A stretch of DNA of 64,000 nucleotides from JAWVFN01 sp963696625 (GCA_963696625.1 CAVOKZ010000046.1:59621-123620), one strand, 5' to 3'. Counted from the stretch's first letter, positions 18,561-26,589 are shown. Numbers and translations are program-made. The notes: generated by a model from the letters alone, not told the origin.

Positions 18561-19440
18561 GTGGCCACGCACTTTCTGACCGGTGAGGAACTCAGCCCCG
18601 AGGCCCTCGCGGCGCTGCTCGAGCGCGCCGCCGAGCTCAAGGCCGGGCGCCCGCTGGAGGGCGCAGGCGCCCTCGCCGGCTGCTCGGTCGCGCTCGTCTT
18701 CGAGAGGCCCTCGACCCGCACGCGGATCTCGTTCGAGGTCGGCGTCGCCGAGCCTCGGAGGCACACCGGTCGTCCTGCGCGGCGACGAGCTGCAGCTCTC
18801 GCGCGGCGAGTCGATCGGCGACACGGGCCGGGTGCTCTCGCGCTACGTGCACGCGATCGCGATCCGCTCGGGCTCCCACGAGGCCGTCGCCGAGCTCGCG
18901 GACGCGGCCGAGGTCCCGGTGATCAACGCGCTCACGCCCGGCCACCACCCGTGCCAGGCGCTCGCCGACCTGCTGACCCTGCGCGAGCGCTTCGGCTCGC
19001 TCGACGGCTTGAAGCTGCTCTACGTCGGCGACGGCAACAACGTCGCGCGCTCGCTGGCGATCCTCGGCAAGGCGGCCGGGGTCGAGGTCGTGGTCGCCGC
19101 CCCCGAGGGCTACCGGCTCGAGGACGAGCTCGGCGTCGAGCAGACCGCCGACCCGCTCGCCGCCGCCGCGGGCGCCGACGCGATCTACACCGACGTCTGG
19201 GTCAGCATGGGCGACGAGGCCGAGGCCGAGCGACGCCGCGCCGACCTCGCCCCGTTCCAGCTCAACGCCGAGCTGCTCGCCGCGGCGTCGGACCGGGCGA
19301 TCGTCATGCACTGCCTGCCGGCCCACCCCGGCGAGGAGATCACCGAGGACGTGCTCTACGGCGAGCGCTCCGCGGTCTGGGACGAGGCCGAGAACCGGCT
19401 CCACGCCCAGAAGGCGCTGCTCGAATCGCTCCTAGCCTGA
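18561..19440 (+). CDS. argF: Ornithine carbamoyltransferase with one frameshift
   Basis: Arginine biosynthesis: carbamoyl phosphate plus ornithine gives citrulline. It shows the carbamoyl-phosphate motif STRTR, GHHPCQALADL, and the ornithine-site HCLPAHPGEEI. Frame is lost after FEVGVAE at about 18753: one extra C (GAGCCTCGG where GAGCTCGG would continue as ELGGTPVVL). The span of 880 nt is one more than a multiple of three; removing one base restores 292 aa, slightly short of the usual ~305-310. An assembly error is likely because the rest is well conserved. GTG start. Confidence 0.9.
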
Positions 19441-19468
19441 TGACGCGGGAGAACTCTCCGTGGAGGAT

Positions 19469-19486
19469 TGTACACATGCGTGTACA
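19469..19486 (+). promoter_or_regulatory. Palindromic toxin-antitoxin operator
   Basis: TGTACAC-ATGC-GTGTACA, a perfect 7-bp inverted repeat 8 bp before the antitoxin start. YefM-type antitoxins are known to bind palindromes with a TGTACA core, which occurs here at both arms, so autorepression is expected. Confidence 0.8.
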
Positions 19487-19494
19487 CTCCCTGT

Positions 19495-19779
19495 ATGGCG
19501 AAGATGGTTCCCGTCCGCGAGTTCAGGAGCAATCTCAGTGAGCTGCTTAGCGACGTAGCCGATCGGCGTGACCACGTTCTCGTAACCCGCAGCGGCAAGC
19601 CGGCGGCCGTGCTCGTACCGGTGGACGAGTACGACGCGCTCGAGGAGACCGCCGAGATCCTGTCCGATTCCGCCGCGCTCGCTGCCATCGAGGAGGGTTT
19701 GGCGGAGGCCGAACGCGGAGAGACGGTTGACCTCGAGGACGTCCGTCGCGAGCTCGCCGAGCGCCGGTCAAGGCGTTGA
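19495..19779 (+). CDS. Phd/YefM-family antitoxin
   Basis: 94 aa from ATG 19495. The N-terminal domain (residues 1-55) has the Phd/YefM pattern VPVREFRSNLSELLSDV, then HVLVTRSGKPAAVLVPVDEY. It is followed by an acidic C-terminal toxin-neutralising tail. It binds DNA as a dimer and neutralises the toxin encoded 3 bp downstream. The TGTACA palindrome directly upstream supports the assignment. Confidence 0.88.
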   Translation: MAKMVPVREFRSNLSELLSDVADRRDHVLVTRSGKPAAVLVPVDEYDALEETAEILSDSAALAAIEEGLAEAERGETVDLEDVRRELAERRSRR

Positions 19780-19782
19780 CCC

Positions 19783-20046
19783 GTGGCGCGCGTCGTGCTC
19801 GTGCGCAAGGCACGGCGCGATCTGCTGCAGCTCGGCTGGCCACTGGGTGACGCGGTCGGCGATGCGCTCGCCCTGCTCGAGCGGGATAGCCACGCGGGCC
19901 ATGCCCTCCGTGGGCGGCTCAACGGCCTCTACTCGCTCCGCGTAGGCGCCTACCGCATCATCTACCAGCTGATTGACGCAGAGCAGACAGTCCGCGTCCT
20001 CGCCATCCGTCATCGCGCCAGTGCCTATCGGTCGGATCCCCGCTAG
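19783..20046 (+). CDS. RelE/ParE-family toxin
   Basis: 87 aa, GTG start, 3 bp after the antitoxin. The RelE fold signature is seen: an N-terminal helical part (VVLVRKARRDLLQL), GRLNGLYSLRVGAYRIIYQL for the beta strands, and VLAIRHRASAYR at the end, with Arg and His positions typical of RelE ribosome-dependent mRNA endonucleases. Classical type II organisation with antitoxin first. ParE-type gyrase poisoning is the alternative. Confidence 0.85.
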   Translation: MARVVLVRKARRDLLQLGWPLGDAVGDALALLERDSHAGHALRGRLNGLYSLRVGAYRIIYQLIDAEQTVRVLAIRHRASAYRSDPR

Positions 20047-20069
20047 TGCGACGTAGACTCTGGCGCCGC

Positions 20070-20141
20070 GGCCCCGTGGTGTAACGGTCAGCACGCGAGG
20101 TTTTCAACCTCGTAGCGCGAGTTCGACTCTCGCCGGGGCTA
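20070..20141 (+). tRNA. tRNA-Glu (anticodon TTC)
   Basis: 72 nt fold: acceptor GGCCCCG with CGGGGCT (first pair G-T), anticodon stem CGAGG/CCTCG around the loop TTTTCAA, T arm GCGAG-TTCGACT-CTCGC, discriminator A. CCA is not encoded. A TAGACT box at 20054-20059 is a good -10 candidate. Confidence 0.9.
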
Positions 20142-20171
20142 TGGAATAGGGGGCGATTCATGGCTAGCCTC

Positions 20172-20177
20172 TAGCCT
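20172..20177 (+). promoter_or_regulatory. -10 box of lgt, leaderless arrangement
   Basis: TAGCCT followed by exactly 7 bases and the ATG at 20185; there is no Shine-Dalgarno between them. Confidence 0.45.
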
Positions 20178-20184
20178 CTCCGCG

Positions 20185-20967
20185 ATGCAGCCAGAGATCC
20201 ACCTCGGACCACTGACTCTGCAGACCTTCGGGATCTGCTTCGCGCTCGCCTTCGTCGCCGCGGGCTGGCTGATCGCCAAGCGGCTGAAGGAACTCGGCAA
20301 GCCGGTCGACTGGGCGTACGAGATCGGCTTCTCGGCGGCGATCGGCGGCATGGTCGGCGCCCGCCTCGACTACGTGCTCGAGAACTACTCCGACGTCAAG
20401 GACGACCTGCTCGGCAACCTCTTCTCCGGCTCGGGGCTCGTCTGGTACGGCGGCGCGATCGGGGGTGCGATCGGGGTCCTGCTCTGGGCCTGGTGGCGCG
20501 GCTACCTGACTCTGGCGCTGCTCGACATGAGCGCCCCGGCGCTGGCGCTCGGCTACGCCGTCGGGCGCATCGGCTGCCAGCTTTCCGGCGACGGCGACTA
20601 CGGCAAGGCCTGGGACGGGCCGTGGGCGATGGGCTATCCGGACGGGACCGAGCCGACGGCCCCAGGCGTGGAGGTCCACCCGACGCCGGTCTACGAGACG
20701 CTGACGATGGCGCTCGTCGCCTACGTGCTCTGGCGGCTCCGCGACCGGCTGACCGGCGGCCGGCTGTTCGCGCTCTACCTTGTGATCTCCGGCGTCGAGC
20801 GCTTCCTGGTCGAGTTCATCCGCCGCAACGACGACGTCGCGCTCGGCCTCACCCAGGCCCAGCTGATCAGCGTCGCGATGGTGATCGCCGGGGCGGCCTG
20901 GCTCGTCTACACGCGCCGGGGCGCCGGCACCCCGGCGCCCGCGACCTCGCATCAGGTCGCTCCGTAG
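20185..20967 (+). CDS. lgt: Prolipoprotein diacylglyceryl transferase
   Basis: 260 aa, seven predicted membrane helices. It transfers diacylglycerol from phosphatidylglycerol to the lipobox cysteine of prolipoproteins. The Lgt core is visible: SGLVWYGGAIGGAIG, the signature GRIGCQLSGDGDYG, VHPTPVYET and the late Arg/Glu in GVERFLVEFIRRND. The clients include the two substrate-binding lipoproteins of the polyamine transporters in this window. Convergent with the SDR gene, with a hairpin in between. Confidence 0.93.
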   Translation: MQPEIHLGPLTLQTFGICFALAFVAAGWLIAKRLKELGKPVDWAYEIGFSAAIGGMVGARLDYVLENYSDVKDDLLGNLFSGSGLVWYGGAIGGAIGVLLWAWWRGYLTLALLDMSAPALALGYAVGRIGCQLSGDGDYGKAWDGPWAMGYPDGTEPTAPGVEVHPTPVYETLTMALVAYVLWRLRDRLTGGRLFALYLVISGVERFLVEFIRRNDDVALGLTQAQLISVAMVIAGAAWLVYTRRGAGTPAPATSHQVAP

Positions 20968-20968
20968 C

Positions 20969-21020
20969 GCCCGCCCAGCCCAAGGTCGCGGCGGCGCGAC
21001 GCGCGACATATAGGGCGGGC
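20969..21020. terminator. Bidirectional hairpin between lgt and the SDR gene
   Basis: GCCCGCCC at 20969-20976 pairs with GGGCGGGC at 21013-21020, and the loop contains a second stem (GTCGCG with CGCGAC). It lies exactly between two convergent stops; no T-tract is evident. Confidence 0.45.
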
Positions 21021-21028
21021 TGACGTCG

Positions 21029-21784
21029 CTAGAAGGCGCTCTTCAGCATCCCGCCGTCGAGCGGGAGCACGGCGCCGGTCAGATAGGCGGCGCGGTCGGA
21101 GCAGAGGAAGGCGACGAGGTCGCCGTACTCATCGGGCAGGCCGAGGCGCCCGGCGGGGACCGCCGAGGCCGCGTGGGCCTCGGCTGCGTCCAGCGAGCCG
21201 TTCGCGTCGGCGAGGCGGTCGGTGGCGAACATCCCGGTCGCGACCGTGTTGACCGTGATCCCGTCGCCCGCGGTCGCGGTTGCCAGGGTCTTGAACATCC
21301 CGACCGCGGCCATCCGGTGGGCATTGGAGAGCGCCAGCCCCGGGATCGGCTCGCGGGTCGAGCTCGAGCCGACGTTGACGATCCGGCCCCAGCCGCGCTC
21401 GCGCATGCCGGGCACCACGGCGGCCGCCAGCACCTGGGGCGCGAGCACCAGCGAGCGGTAGGCGGCGTTCCAGGCCTCGAGGTCGAAGTCGAGCACGCCT
21501 CCGGGCGGCGGCCCGCCGGTATTGGTGACGAGGATCTCGACCGGGCCGAGCGCGTCGGCGACCTCGCCCGGCAGCGCCGCGAGCCGGTCGAGGTCGGTGG
21601 TGTCGGCGGCGAAGGCGCGGGCGTCGACGTCGATCTGCTCGGCGGCCTGCTTCAGCTTCTCGGGGTCGCGGCTCGAGATCGCGACCCGGGCGCCCTCGCG
21701 CGCCAGCGCCGCGGCGATCCCGCGGCCGATGCCGCGGCTCGCGCCCATGACGAGGGCGACCTTGCCGTCGATGCCTAGATCCAC
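21029..21784 (-). CDS. Short-chain dehydrogenase/reductase lacking the canonical Tyr
   Basis: 251 aa, GTG start. The NAD(P)-binding GASRGIGRGIA is near residue 15, VTNTGG stands for NNAG, and the Ser motif is IVNVGSSST. The usual YxxxK is replaced by a segment reading LSNAHRMAAVGMFKTLA, so Lys is present but the catalytic Tyr position is Asn or His. The C-terminus LTGAVLPLDGG matches FabG-like SDRs. A related subfamily with SN-x2-R in this place exists, so it may be a working variant or a binding protein. Its -10 (TAGGCT, 21792-21797) lies 7 nt before the start. Confidence 0.8.
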   Translation of the reverse strand: MDLGIDGKVALVMGASRGIGRGIAAALAREGARVAISSRDPEKLKQAAEQIDVDARAFAADTTDLDRLAALPGEVADALGPVEILVTNTGGPPPGGVLDFDLEAWNAAYRSLVLAPQVLAAAVVPGMRERGWGRIVNVGSSSTREPIPGLALSNAHRMAAVGMFKTLATATAGDGITVNTVATGMFATDRLADANGSLDAAEAHAASAVPAGRLGLPDEYGDLVAFLCSDRAAYLTGAVLPLDGGMLKSAF

Positions 21785-21791
21785 GCTTTCC

Positions 21792-21797
21792 AGCCTA
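21792..21797 (-). promoter_or_regulatory. -10 box of the SDR gene, leaderless arrangement
   Basis: On the minus strand TAGGCT, then 7 bases (GGAAAGC), then the GTG start at 21784. Confidence 0.45.
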
Positions 21798-21848
21798 TTG
21801 GCGGACCGCAGCCGGTGTTACTGCGTCGCGCAGGCCTGGCCGGAGCGG

Positions 21849-23411
21849 CTAGGTCTGCTCGGCCTCAGCCTGGCGGGACAGGTGGGCCAGCGCTTCGTCG
21901 ACGTAGGGCAGCTTGGGCTGGTGCAGCTCGTGGGCGTCGAAGATCTCGTCGAGCTCCTCGCGGGTCAGCGTCTCGCGCTCGAGCGCAGCCGCCGCGAGGT
22001 CGTCGAGGCATTGACGGTTGGTCTGTAGGAGCTCGCGCGCGTATCGGTGGGCCTGGCGCGCAAGCGCCATCGTGCCGAGGTCGACGTCGCGGCGGGTCGA
22101 GTCCGCGACCGCGAGGGCGTCGGTCGGCAGCGCGATCGGGGTGTCCTCGGGCTGGTCGGGCGAGAGCCCCATCCCGAACTCGGAGACCATCTGCTTGCAG
22201 ACCGCGTGCACGCGCGCGAGGTCGTCGGCCGCACCCGAGTAGGCGGCGCCGAAGACCTCCTCCTCGGCCGCGCGGCCGCCGAGCAGCGAGACGACCTCCT
22301 CGAGCAGCTGCTCACGCGAGCGCAGGTAGCGGTCCTCGGCCGGGGCGGTGGCGACGAAGCCGAGCGCCGGGCCGCGGGGGACGATCGAGAGCATCTCGGG
22401 CGGGTCGAGTCCGAGCAGGCGGCGGGTGAGGGCGTGACCACCCTCGTGGTAGGCGATGATCTTGCGCTCTTCGTCGGTCAGGCTCCGCAACTGCTCGGAG
22501 CCGACCGCCTGGCGCAGCAGCGCCTCGTCGAGGTCATCGCGCCCGATCGCGGCGCGGTCGGCGCGACCCGCGATGATCGCCGCCTCGTTGAGCGCGTTGG
22601 CGAGCTGGGCGCCGGTCATCCCGGTGGTCTTGCGGGCGACGTCGGCGAGGTCGAGGTCCTCGGCGAGCGGCTTCCCCTCGGCGTGGGCACGGAGGATCGC
22701 CTCGCGCCCGCTGCGGTCGGGCGGGGCGACGAGAACCTGGCGGTCGAAGCGACCTGGGCGGAGCAGCGCCTTGTCGAGCTTTTCCACGTTGTTGGAGGCG
22801 GCGATCACGATCACGGTCCCGGGGTCGCGCTCGAAGCCGTCGAGCTCGACCAGCAGCTGGTTCAGCGCCTGCTCGCGCTCGGAGGTGCCGCCGTCGCCGG
22901 CGTTACTGCCCCGGTGACCGCCGACTGCGTCGATCTCGTCGATGAAGATGACCGCGCGCCCGGACTTGCGCGCCTCCTTGAAGAGCGTGCGAATTCGCTT
23001 GGCGCCGCGGCCGACGAACGTCTCGACGAACCCCGAGCCCGAAGCGGCGAAGAAGTCGACGCCGGCCTGGGCGGCGACGGCGCGGGCGAGCATCGTCTTG
23101 CCGGTGCCGGGCGGGCCGAAGAGCAGCACGCCGCGCGGCGGCTTGGCGCCGAGCGCGGCAAAGCGCTGGGGCTCCTTGAGCCAGGCGGTGACGTCGAGCA
23201 GCTCGGCCTTGGCCGCGTCGACGCCCTGGACCTCATCCCAGAGGACAGGGGCGGTTCGACTGGCCTTGATCCTCTCGGGCTTGGTCGAGCGCATCGTGCT
23301 GCGCAGGAGGACGACGAAGACGACGAGCAGGCACGCCATGAAGAAGACCCCGATGACGGGATACCAGTCGAAGATCCAGGTCTGCAGGTCCGCGGTGACG
23401 AGCATCGTCAA
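21849..23411 (-). CDS. Short FtsH-type AAA+ zinc metalloprotease
   Basis: 520 aa. TTG start chosen because GGAGG lies 5 nt upstream; ATG 23405 is the alternative. One membrane helix sits at residues ~17-37. The AAA module has Walker A FGPPGTGKT, Walker B VIFIDEIDAV, the second region of homology RPGRFDRQV, and the pore-type aromatic stretch DFFAASGSGFVE. The protease domain has the zinc motif HEGGH. The protein is shorter than standard FtsH (~640 aa) because it lacks the periplasmic domain and second N-terminal helix. It degrades membrane or cytoplasmic proteins using ATP; probably a paralog beside a full-length FtsH elsewhere. Confidence 0.88.
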   Translation of the reverse strand: MTMLVTADLQTWIFDWYPVIGVFFMACLLVVFVVLLRSTMRSTKPERIKASRTAPVLWDEVQGVDAAKAELLDVTAWLKEPQRFAALGAKPPRGVLLFGPPGTGKTMLARAVAAQAGVDFFAASGSGFVETFVGRGAKRIRTLFKEARKSGRAVIFIDEIDAVGGHRGSNAGDGGTSEREQALNQLLVELDGFERDPGTVIVIAASNNVEKLDKALLRPGRFDRQVLVAPPDRSGREAILRAHAEGKPLAEDLDLADVARKTTGMTGAQLANALNEAAIIAGRADRAAIGRDDLDEALLRQAVGSEQLRSLTDEERKIIAYHEGGHALTRRLLGLDPPEMLSIVPRGPALGFVATAPAEDRYLRSREQLLEEVVSLLGGRAAEEEVFGAAYSGAADDLARVHAVCKQMVSEFGMGLSPDQPEDTPIALPTDALAVADSTRRDVDLGTMALARQAHRYARELLQTNRQCLDDLAAAALERETLTREELDEIFDAHELHQPKLPYVDEALAHLSRQAEAEQT

Positions 23412-23553
23412 TGGACCTCCAGGCGCGCGCGCTTCTTGTTACCCCGCCTCATCGCGTGATCCAGTGTGGCCCACGGACCTGCCCATGTCCACTTTCAAGG
23501 CGTCGGACATCCGTCGAGGCGGCCCGGCGCGACCTAGACTTGGTGGCCGCGCC

Positions 23554-23626
23554 GGGCGGTTAGCTCAGTTGGGAGAGCGCCTCGTTTACACCGAGGAGGT
23601 CGCAGGTTCGAGACCTGCACCGCCCA
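23554..23626 (+). tRNA. tRNA-Val (anticodon TAC)
   Basis: 73 nt: acceptor GGGCGGT/ACCGCCC, D arm with AGCTCAGTTGGGAGAGC, anticodon stem CCTCG/CGAGG around TTTACAC, T arm GCAGG-TTCGAGA-CCTGC, discriminator A, no encoded CCA. A TAGACT -10 candidate is at 23535-23540, inside a long inverted repeat GCCCGGCGCG/CGCGCCGGGC that reaches the tRNA 5' end. Confidence 0.95.
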
Positions 23627-23636
23627 TCATTCCGAG

Positions 23637-23882
23637 CTACGAGGGCATCCCCCAGAGCACGCCCTGGCTCGGGTCCTGCGGGTCGAGCCGGCACTCGCAG
23701 CTGACGCCCGGCTGGTAGGCGTCGATCCCGTCCTGGGTCAGGTTCTGCTTGAAGGTCGCCTTGTATGGAGTGTCGTCGCCTTCCTTGGTGACGTCGACGC
23801 CGATCGCGAACTGCCTGCCGCCGCCCGGATCGGTCTTGCCGGTCTCGGGGTAAGACTTCAGTCTGACCCGGTGGGTCTGCAT
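23637..23882 (-). CDS. Small conserved hypothetical protein
   Basis: 81 aa from ATG 23882. I do not recognise a named family. It is rich in charged and beta-forming residues, with no signal peptide and no membrane segment. It has two Cys in CECRLDP near residue 63 and a polar start VRLKSYPETGKTDPGGG. It ends 10 bp after tRNA-Val on the opposite strand and is divergent from the cyclic-nucleotide-binding gene (69 bp between starts), so the two may share a promoter region. Confidence 0.5.
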   Translation of the reverse strand: MQTHRVRLKSYPETGKTDPGGGRQFAIGVDVTKEGDDTPYKATFKQNLTQDGIDAYQPGVSCECRLDPQDPSQGVLWGMPS

Positions 23883-23951
23883 ATCGAGTGGCGCCACTCT
23901 ATCCGCTGGTATAGGTTCATCCAAGTCGTCAACCGGTGAACGGAGGGGGAG

Positions 23952-24338
23952 ATGGACACAACTCAGCTGAAGCGCATACCGCTGTTCTCCGATGCGTCGG
24001 ACGAAGAGCTGAAGAAGGTCGCGGCGTTCGCCGAGGCCAAGGAGGCCGAGCAGGGCAAGGAGCTGGTCAAGGAAGGCGGCTTCTCGCGCGCGCTGATGGC
24101 GATCGAAGAGGGGACCGCCGAGGTGACGCGTGAGGGCGAGCACATCGCCGACCTCGGGCCGGGCGATATCTTCGGCGAGGCCGGGATGCTCGACGACTCG
24201 CAGCGCAGCGCCACGGTGACGGCGACCTCGCGCGTGAAGCTGATCAGCATGGGCCACTTCGAGGTCCAGCGGCTGAAGAAGGACGCTCCGGGGGTCTACT
24301 CCCGGATCGAGCAGCTGGTCGACGAGCGCGCGGACTAG
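23952..24338 (+). CDS. Single-domain cyclic-nucleotide-binding-like protein
   Basis: 128 aa consisting of one cNMP-binding (CRP N-terminal type) beta-barrel: LKRIPLFSDASDEELKKVA at the start, the phosphate-cassette region LGPGDIFGEAGMLDDSQRSA near residues 74-93, and VKLISMGHFEVQRL before the final helix. There is no DNA-binding domain. GEAGMLDDSQRSA matches the binding cassette (G-E-x-A/G...R-x-A), so ligand binding is plausible. It may be a free-standing sensor acting on a partner protein. GGAGGGG precedes the ATG. Confidence 0.8.
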   Translation: MDTTQLKRIPLFSDASDEELKKVAAFAEAKEAEQGKELVKEGGFSRALMAIEEGTAEVTREGEHIADLGPGDIFGEAGMLDDSQRSATVTATSRVKLISMGHFEVQRLKKDAPGVYSRIEQLVDERAD

Positions 24339-24363
24339 GCCCAGCGCGGCATGACGCCCGCAG

Positions 24364-25182
24364 CTACGGGCTGAAGTCCTCGAAGCACTTCGAGATCGCG
24401 TCGGTGTCGGTGCCGGCGCCCTGGATGCACTCGTTGAGCTTGCGCGCGTCGATCGCGGCCTGCGGGACCTGTATGCCCTCGCCGCCGACGTTCCGAACCC
24501 GACCGCCCTTGGCATTGGCTTTGTAGGTGAGGTAGCGGCCGTTGCCCTCGGCGTTGATCGTCCATTCCGGCGGCTTGAGGCCGGCGCTGAGGTCGCGCTC
24601 GAGCCGCAGCACGGTGGGGCGCAGGTCCTTCGCCCCGCTGAGCTCTGCGGTGCGGGCGAGCATGCGGTCGACGGCGCCGGGGTCGACGGCGTCGAGCTTG
24701 AACACGAAGTCGGAGATCGTCGCGTTGCCGGTGATCGAGATCGACGCGTCCTGGCGGGCGATCGAGCCGTCGTCGGCGCGCACGCTCCAGGCCTCGATGC
24801 CCTTGCCGCGGCGGACGACGAACTGGGTCTGAGCCTCGTTGATCGTGAAGCTGGTCAGCTCCCGGCCGGCGCCGATCTGCGTCTTCACCGCTGCGATCGA
24901 CTTCGCCAGGCCGGCGCTCGAGAGCGGGTTCTCGACCTGGACCTCCGGCGCCGCGGGCTCGGGCACCGGGTCGGTGCTCGGGTCGATCGTCGTCTCGGAG
25001 AGGTCGGTGTCCTGGAGGGTCGTCACCCCGTTGGTGTCGGTCTCCGGGAGGTCGATGTCGGGCAGGCCGATGCTGATCTTGTCGCTGGCGACCGCCCAGG
25101 CGCCGCCGCCGATCAGGACCGCGACGATCAGCAGCGCCGCCGCCTTCAGCGCTCCGCTGGAGAAGACCGGATCCGTCTTCAT
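24364..25182 (-). CDS. Membrane-anchored hypothetical protein
   Basis: 272 aa. The ATG overlaps the stop of the FAH-family gene (ATGA). One hydrophobic helix at residues ~12-30 is followed by an acidic, Pro/Thr-rich linker (residues ~40-85). The extracytoplasmic domain contains FTINEAQTQFVVRRG, DFVFKLDAVDPGAVDRM and a C-terminal part with two Cys (NECIQGAG, KCFEDFSP) that may form a disulfide. The domain layout suggests a sensor or scaffold, but I do not recognise the family. Translational coupling to a metabolic enzyme is unexpected and may be fortuitous. Confidence 0.55.
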   Translation of the reverse strand: MKTDPVFSSGALKAAALLIVAVLIGGGAWAVASDKISIGLPDIDLPETDTNGVTTLQDTDLSETTIDPSTDPVPEPAAPEVQVENPLSSAGLAKSIAAVKTQIGAGRELTSFTINEAQTQFVVRRGKGIEAWSVRADDGSIARQDASISITGNATISDFVFKLDAVDPGAVDRMLARTAELSGAKDLRPTVLRLERDLSAGLKPPEWTINAEGNGRYLTYKANAKGGRVRNVGGEGIQVPQAAIDARKLNECIQGAGTDTDAISKCFEDFSP

Positions 25183-26012
25183 GCGATCGTCGTCCTCAGC
25201 TCGCCGAGGGTCGGCGAGGAGATCACGATCTCGTCGCCCGGCTCGAGCCAGACGCGCGGGTCGCGAGACATGCCGACGCCGGAGGGCGTTCCGGTTGAGA
25301 TCAGATCGCCGGGCTCCAGCGTCATCAGGGCGGAGAGCTGCGAGATCAGCTGCGGCACCGAGAAGATCAGGTCGTCGGTCGAGCCCTCCTGCATACGCTC
25401 GCCGTTGAGATCGAGGGTGAAGGAGATCGCGTCGTGGGGCCCGGCCTCGTCCGGCGTCACCAGGGCCGGGCCGCAGGGCGCCGAGCCGTCGAAGACCTTG
25501 CCCGGCATCCATTGCGGGGTCGCGCCCTGGAGGTCGCGAGCCGAGAGGTCGTTGAGCAGCGTGTAGCCGGCGACCGCGTCCAGCGCCTCGGCCTCGGAGA
25601 CCGACGAGCAGCGACGGCCGACGACGACCGCGACCTCGGCCTCGAAGTCGACCTTTGTGCTCGCCGCGGGCAGCGGCACCGACGCGCCGGCAGGGGCCAG
25701 CGCGTTGCGGTACTTGCCGAAAAACGTCGGGCTCGAGGGCAGCTCGATGCCGACCTCCTCGGCGTGGGAGCGGTAGTTGAGGCCGATGCAGACGATCTTC
25801 TCGGGATCGGGAACGGGAACGTCCAGCTCGCGTTCCCGCCCCTCGGCGCCGCCCACAGACTCCGCCAGCTCGGTGAGGCGGTCGCCGGCGAGCAGCTCGC
25901 GCACCGAGGCCGCCGGGGGCTCGGAGAGCGCCGCGGCGGCGTCGACGACGCCGGAATCGGTCATCACGCCGGCGCGCAGTCCCCCGCCCTCCCTATAGCT
26001 CACGAGTCGCAT
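25179..26012 (-). CDS. Fumarylacetoacetate hydrolase-family protein
   Basis: 277 aa from ATG 26012; an in-frame TTG lies at 26021. The FAH fold is clear: IVCIGLNYRSHAEEVG, the metal-binding acidic residues in VDFEAEVAVVVG, YTLLNDLSARDLQ, GKVFDGSAPCGPALVT, and the closing LISTGTPSGVGM. Members hydrolyse or decarboxylate 2-oxo acids such as acylpyruvates and 2-hydroxyhepta-2,4-dienedioate. The substrate cannot be fixed. A TAGATT -10 lies 7 nt upstream of the ATG, indicating a leaderless mRNA. Confidence 0.88.
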   Translation of the reverse strand: MRLVSYREGGGLRAGVMTDSGVVDAAAALSEPPAASVRELLAGDRLTELAESVGGAEGRERELDVPVPDPEKIVCIGLNYRSHAEEVGIELPSSPTFFGKYRNALAPAGASVPLPAASTKVDFEAEVAVVVGRRCSSVSEAEALDAVAGYTLLNDLSARDLQGATPQWMPGKVFDGSAPCGPALVTPDEAGPHDAISFTLDLNGERMQEGSTDDLIFSVPQLISQLSALMTLEPGDLISTGTPSGVGMSRDPRVWLEPGDEIVISSPTLGELRTTIA

Positions 26013-26019
26013 CGGCGCC

Positions 26020-26025
26020 AATCTA
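26020..26025 (-). promoter_or_regulatory. -10 box of the FAH-family gene, leaderless arrangement
   Basis: TAGATT on the minus strand, 7 bases (GGCGCCG), then the ATG at 26012. Confidence 0.45.
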
Positions 26026-26110
26026 TTTCACGGTGCAGAGAACCCTGTGGCCCGTACGGGGTGCTACCTTCCCGCTCGTTAACCAAGCGTGTGATGGGGA
26101 ATCGTGTTTC

Positions 26111-26151
26111 AAGCACCTCCTCGCGCACATGGATTGAAGCCGAGGAGGCTT
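26111..26151 (+). promoter_or_regulatory. Cold-shock gene leader hairpin covering the Shine-Dalgarno
   Basis: CCTCCTCG at 26116-26123 is perfectly complementary to CGAGGAGG at 26141-26148, which contains the ribosome binding site of the cold-shock gene; AAG (26111-26113) and CTT (26149-26151) extend the stem. Closure would hide the Shine-Dalgarno. Confidence 0.5.
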
Positions 26152-26154
26152 GCA

Positions 26155-26367
26155 ATGCCAGAAGGCACCGTGAAGTGGTTCAGCAACGAGAAGGGCTACG
26201 GGTTCATCACGCCGGATGACGGCGGCAAGGACCTGTTCGTCCACTTCTCGGCGATCGCCGGCGAGGGCTTCCGTTCCCTCAACGACGGCGCCCGCGTCAG
26301 CTACGAGCCCGACGAGGGTCCCAAGGGCCCCGTCGCGACCAACGTCGCTGAGCTCGCGGGTAGCTGA
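26155..26367 (+). CDS. csp: Cold-shock domain protein
   Basis: 70 aa. The single OB-fold cold-shock domain is complete, with RNP1 KGYGFITP and RNP2 LFVHFSAI, starting GTVKWFSNEKGYGF. It binds single-stranded nucleic acid and melts RNA secondary structure. The ATG is preceded by CGAGGAGG, which lies in a potential leader stem. It is immediately upstream of tRNA-Asp. Confidence 0.95.
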   Translation: MPEGTVKWFSNEKGYGFITPDDGGKDLFVHFSAIAGEGFRSLNDGARVSYEPDEGPKGPVATNVAELAGS

Positions 26368-26425
26368 GAGAATTCGAGACCGGGCCGGGCGCAAGAGCGC
26401 CCGCGCCCGTGTCTCACCCCTTCCA

Positions 26426-26582
<157 letters not shown>

Positions 26583-26589
26583 ACTGCCG

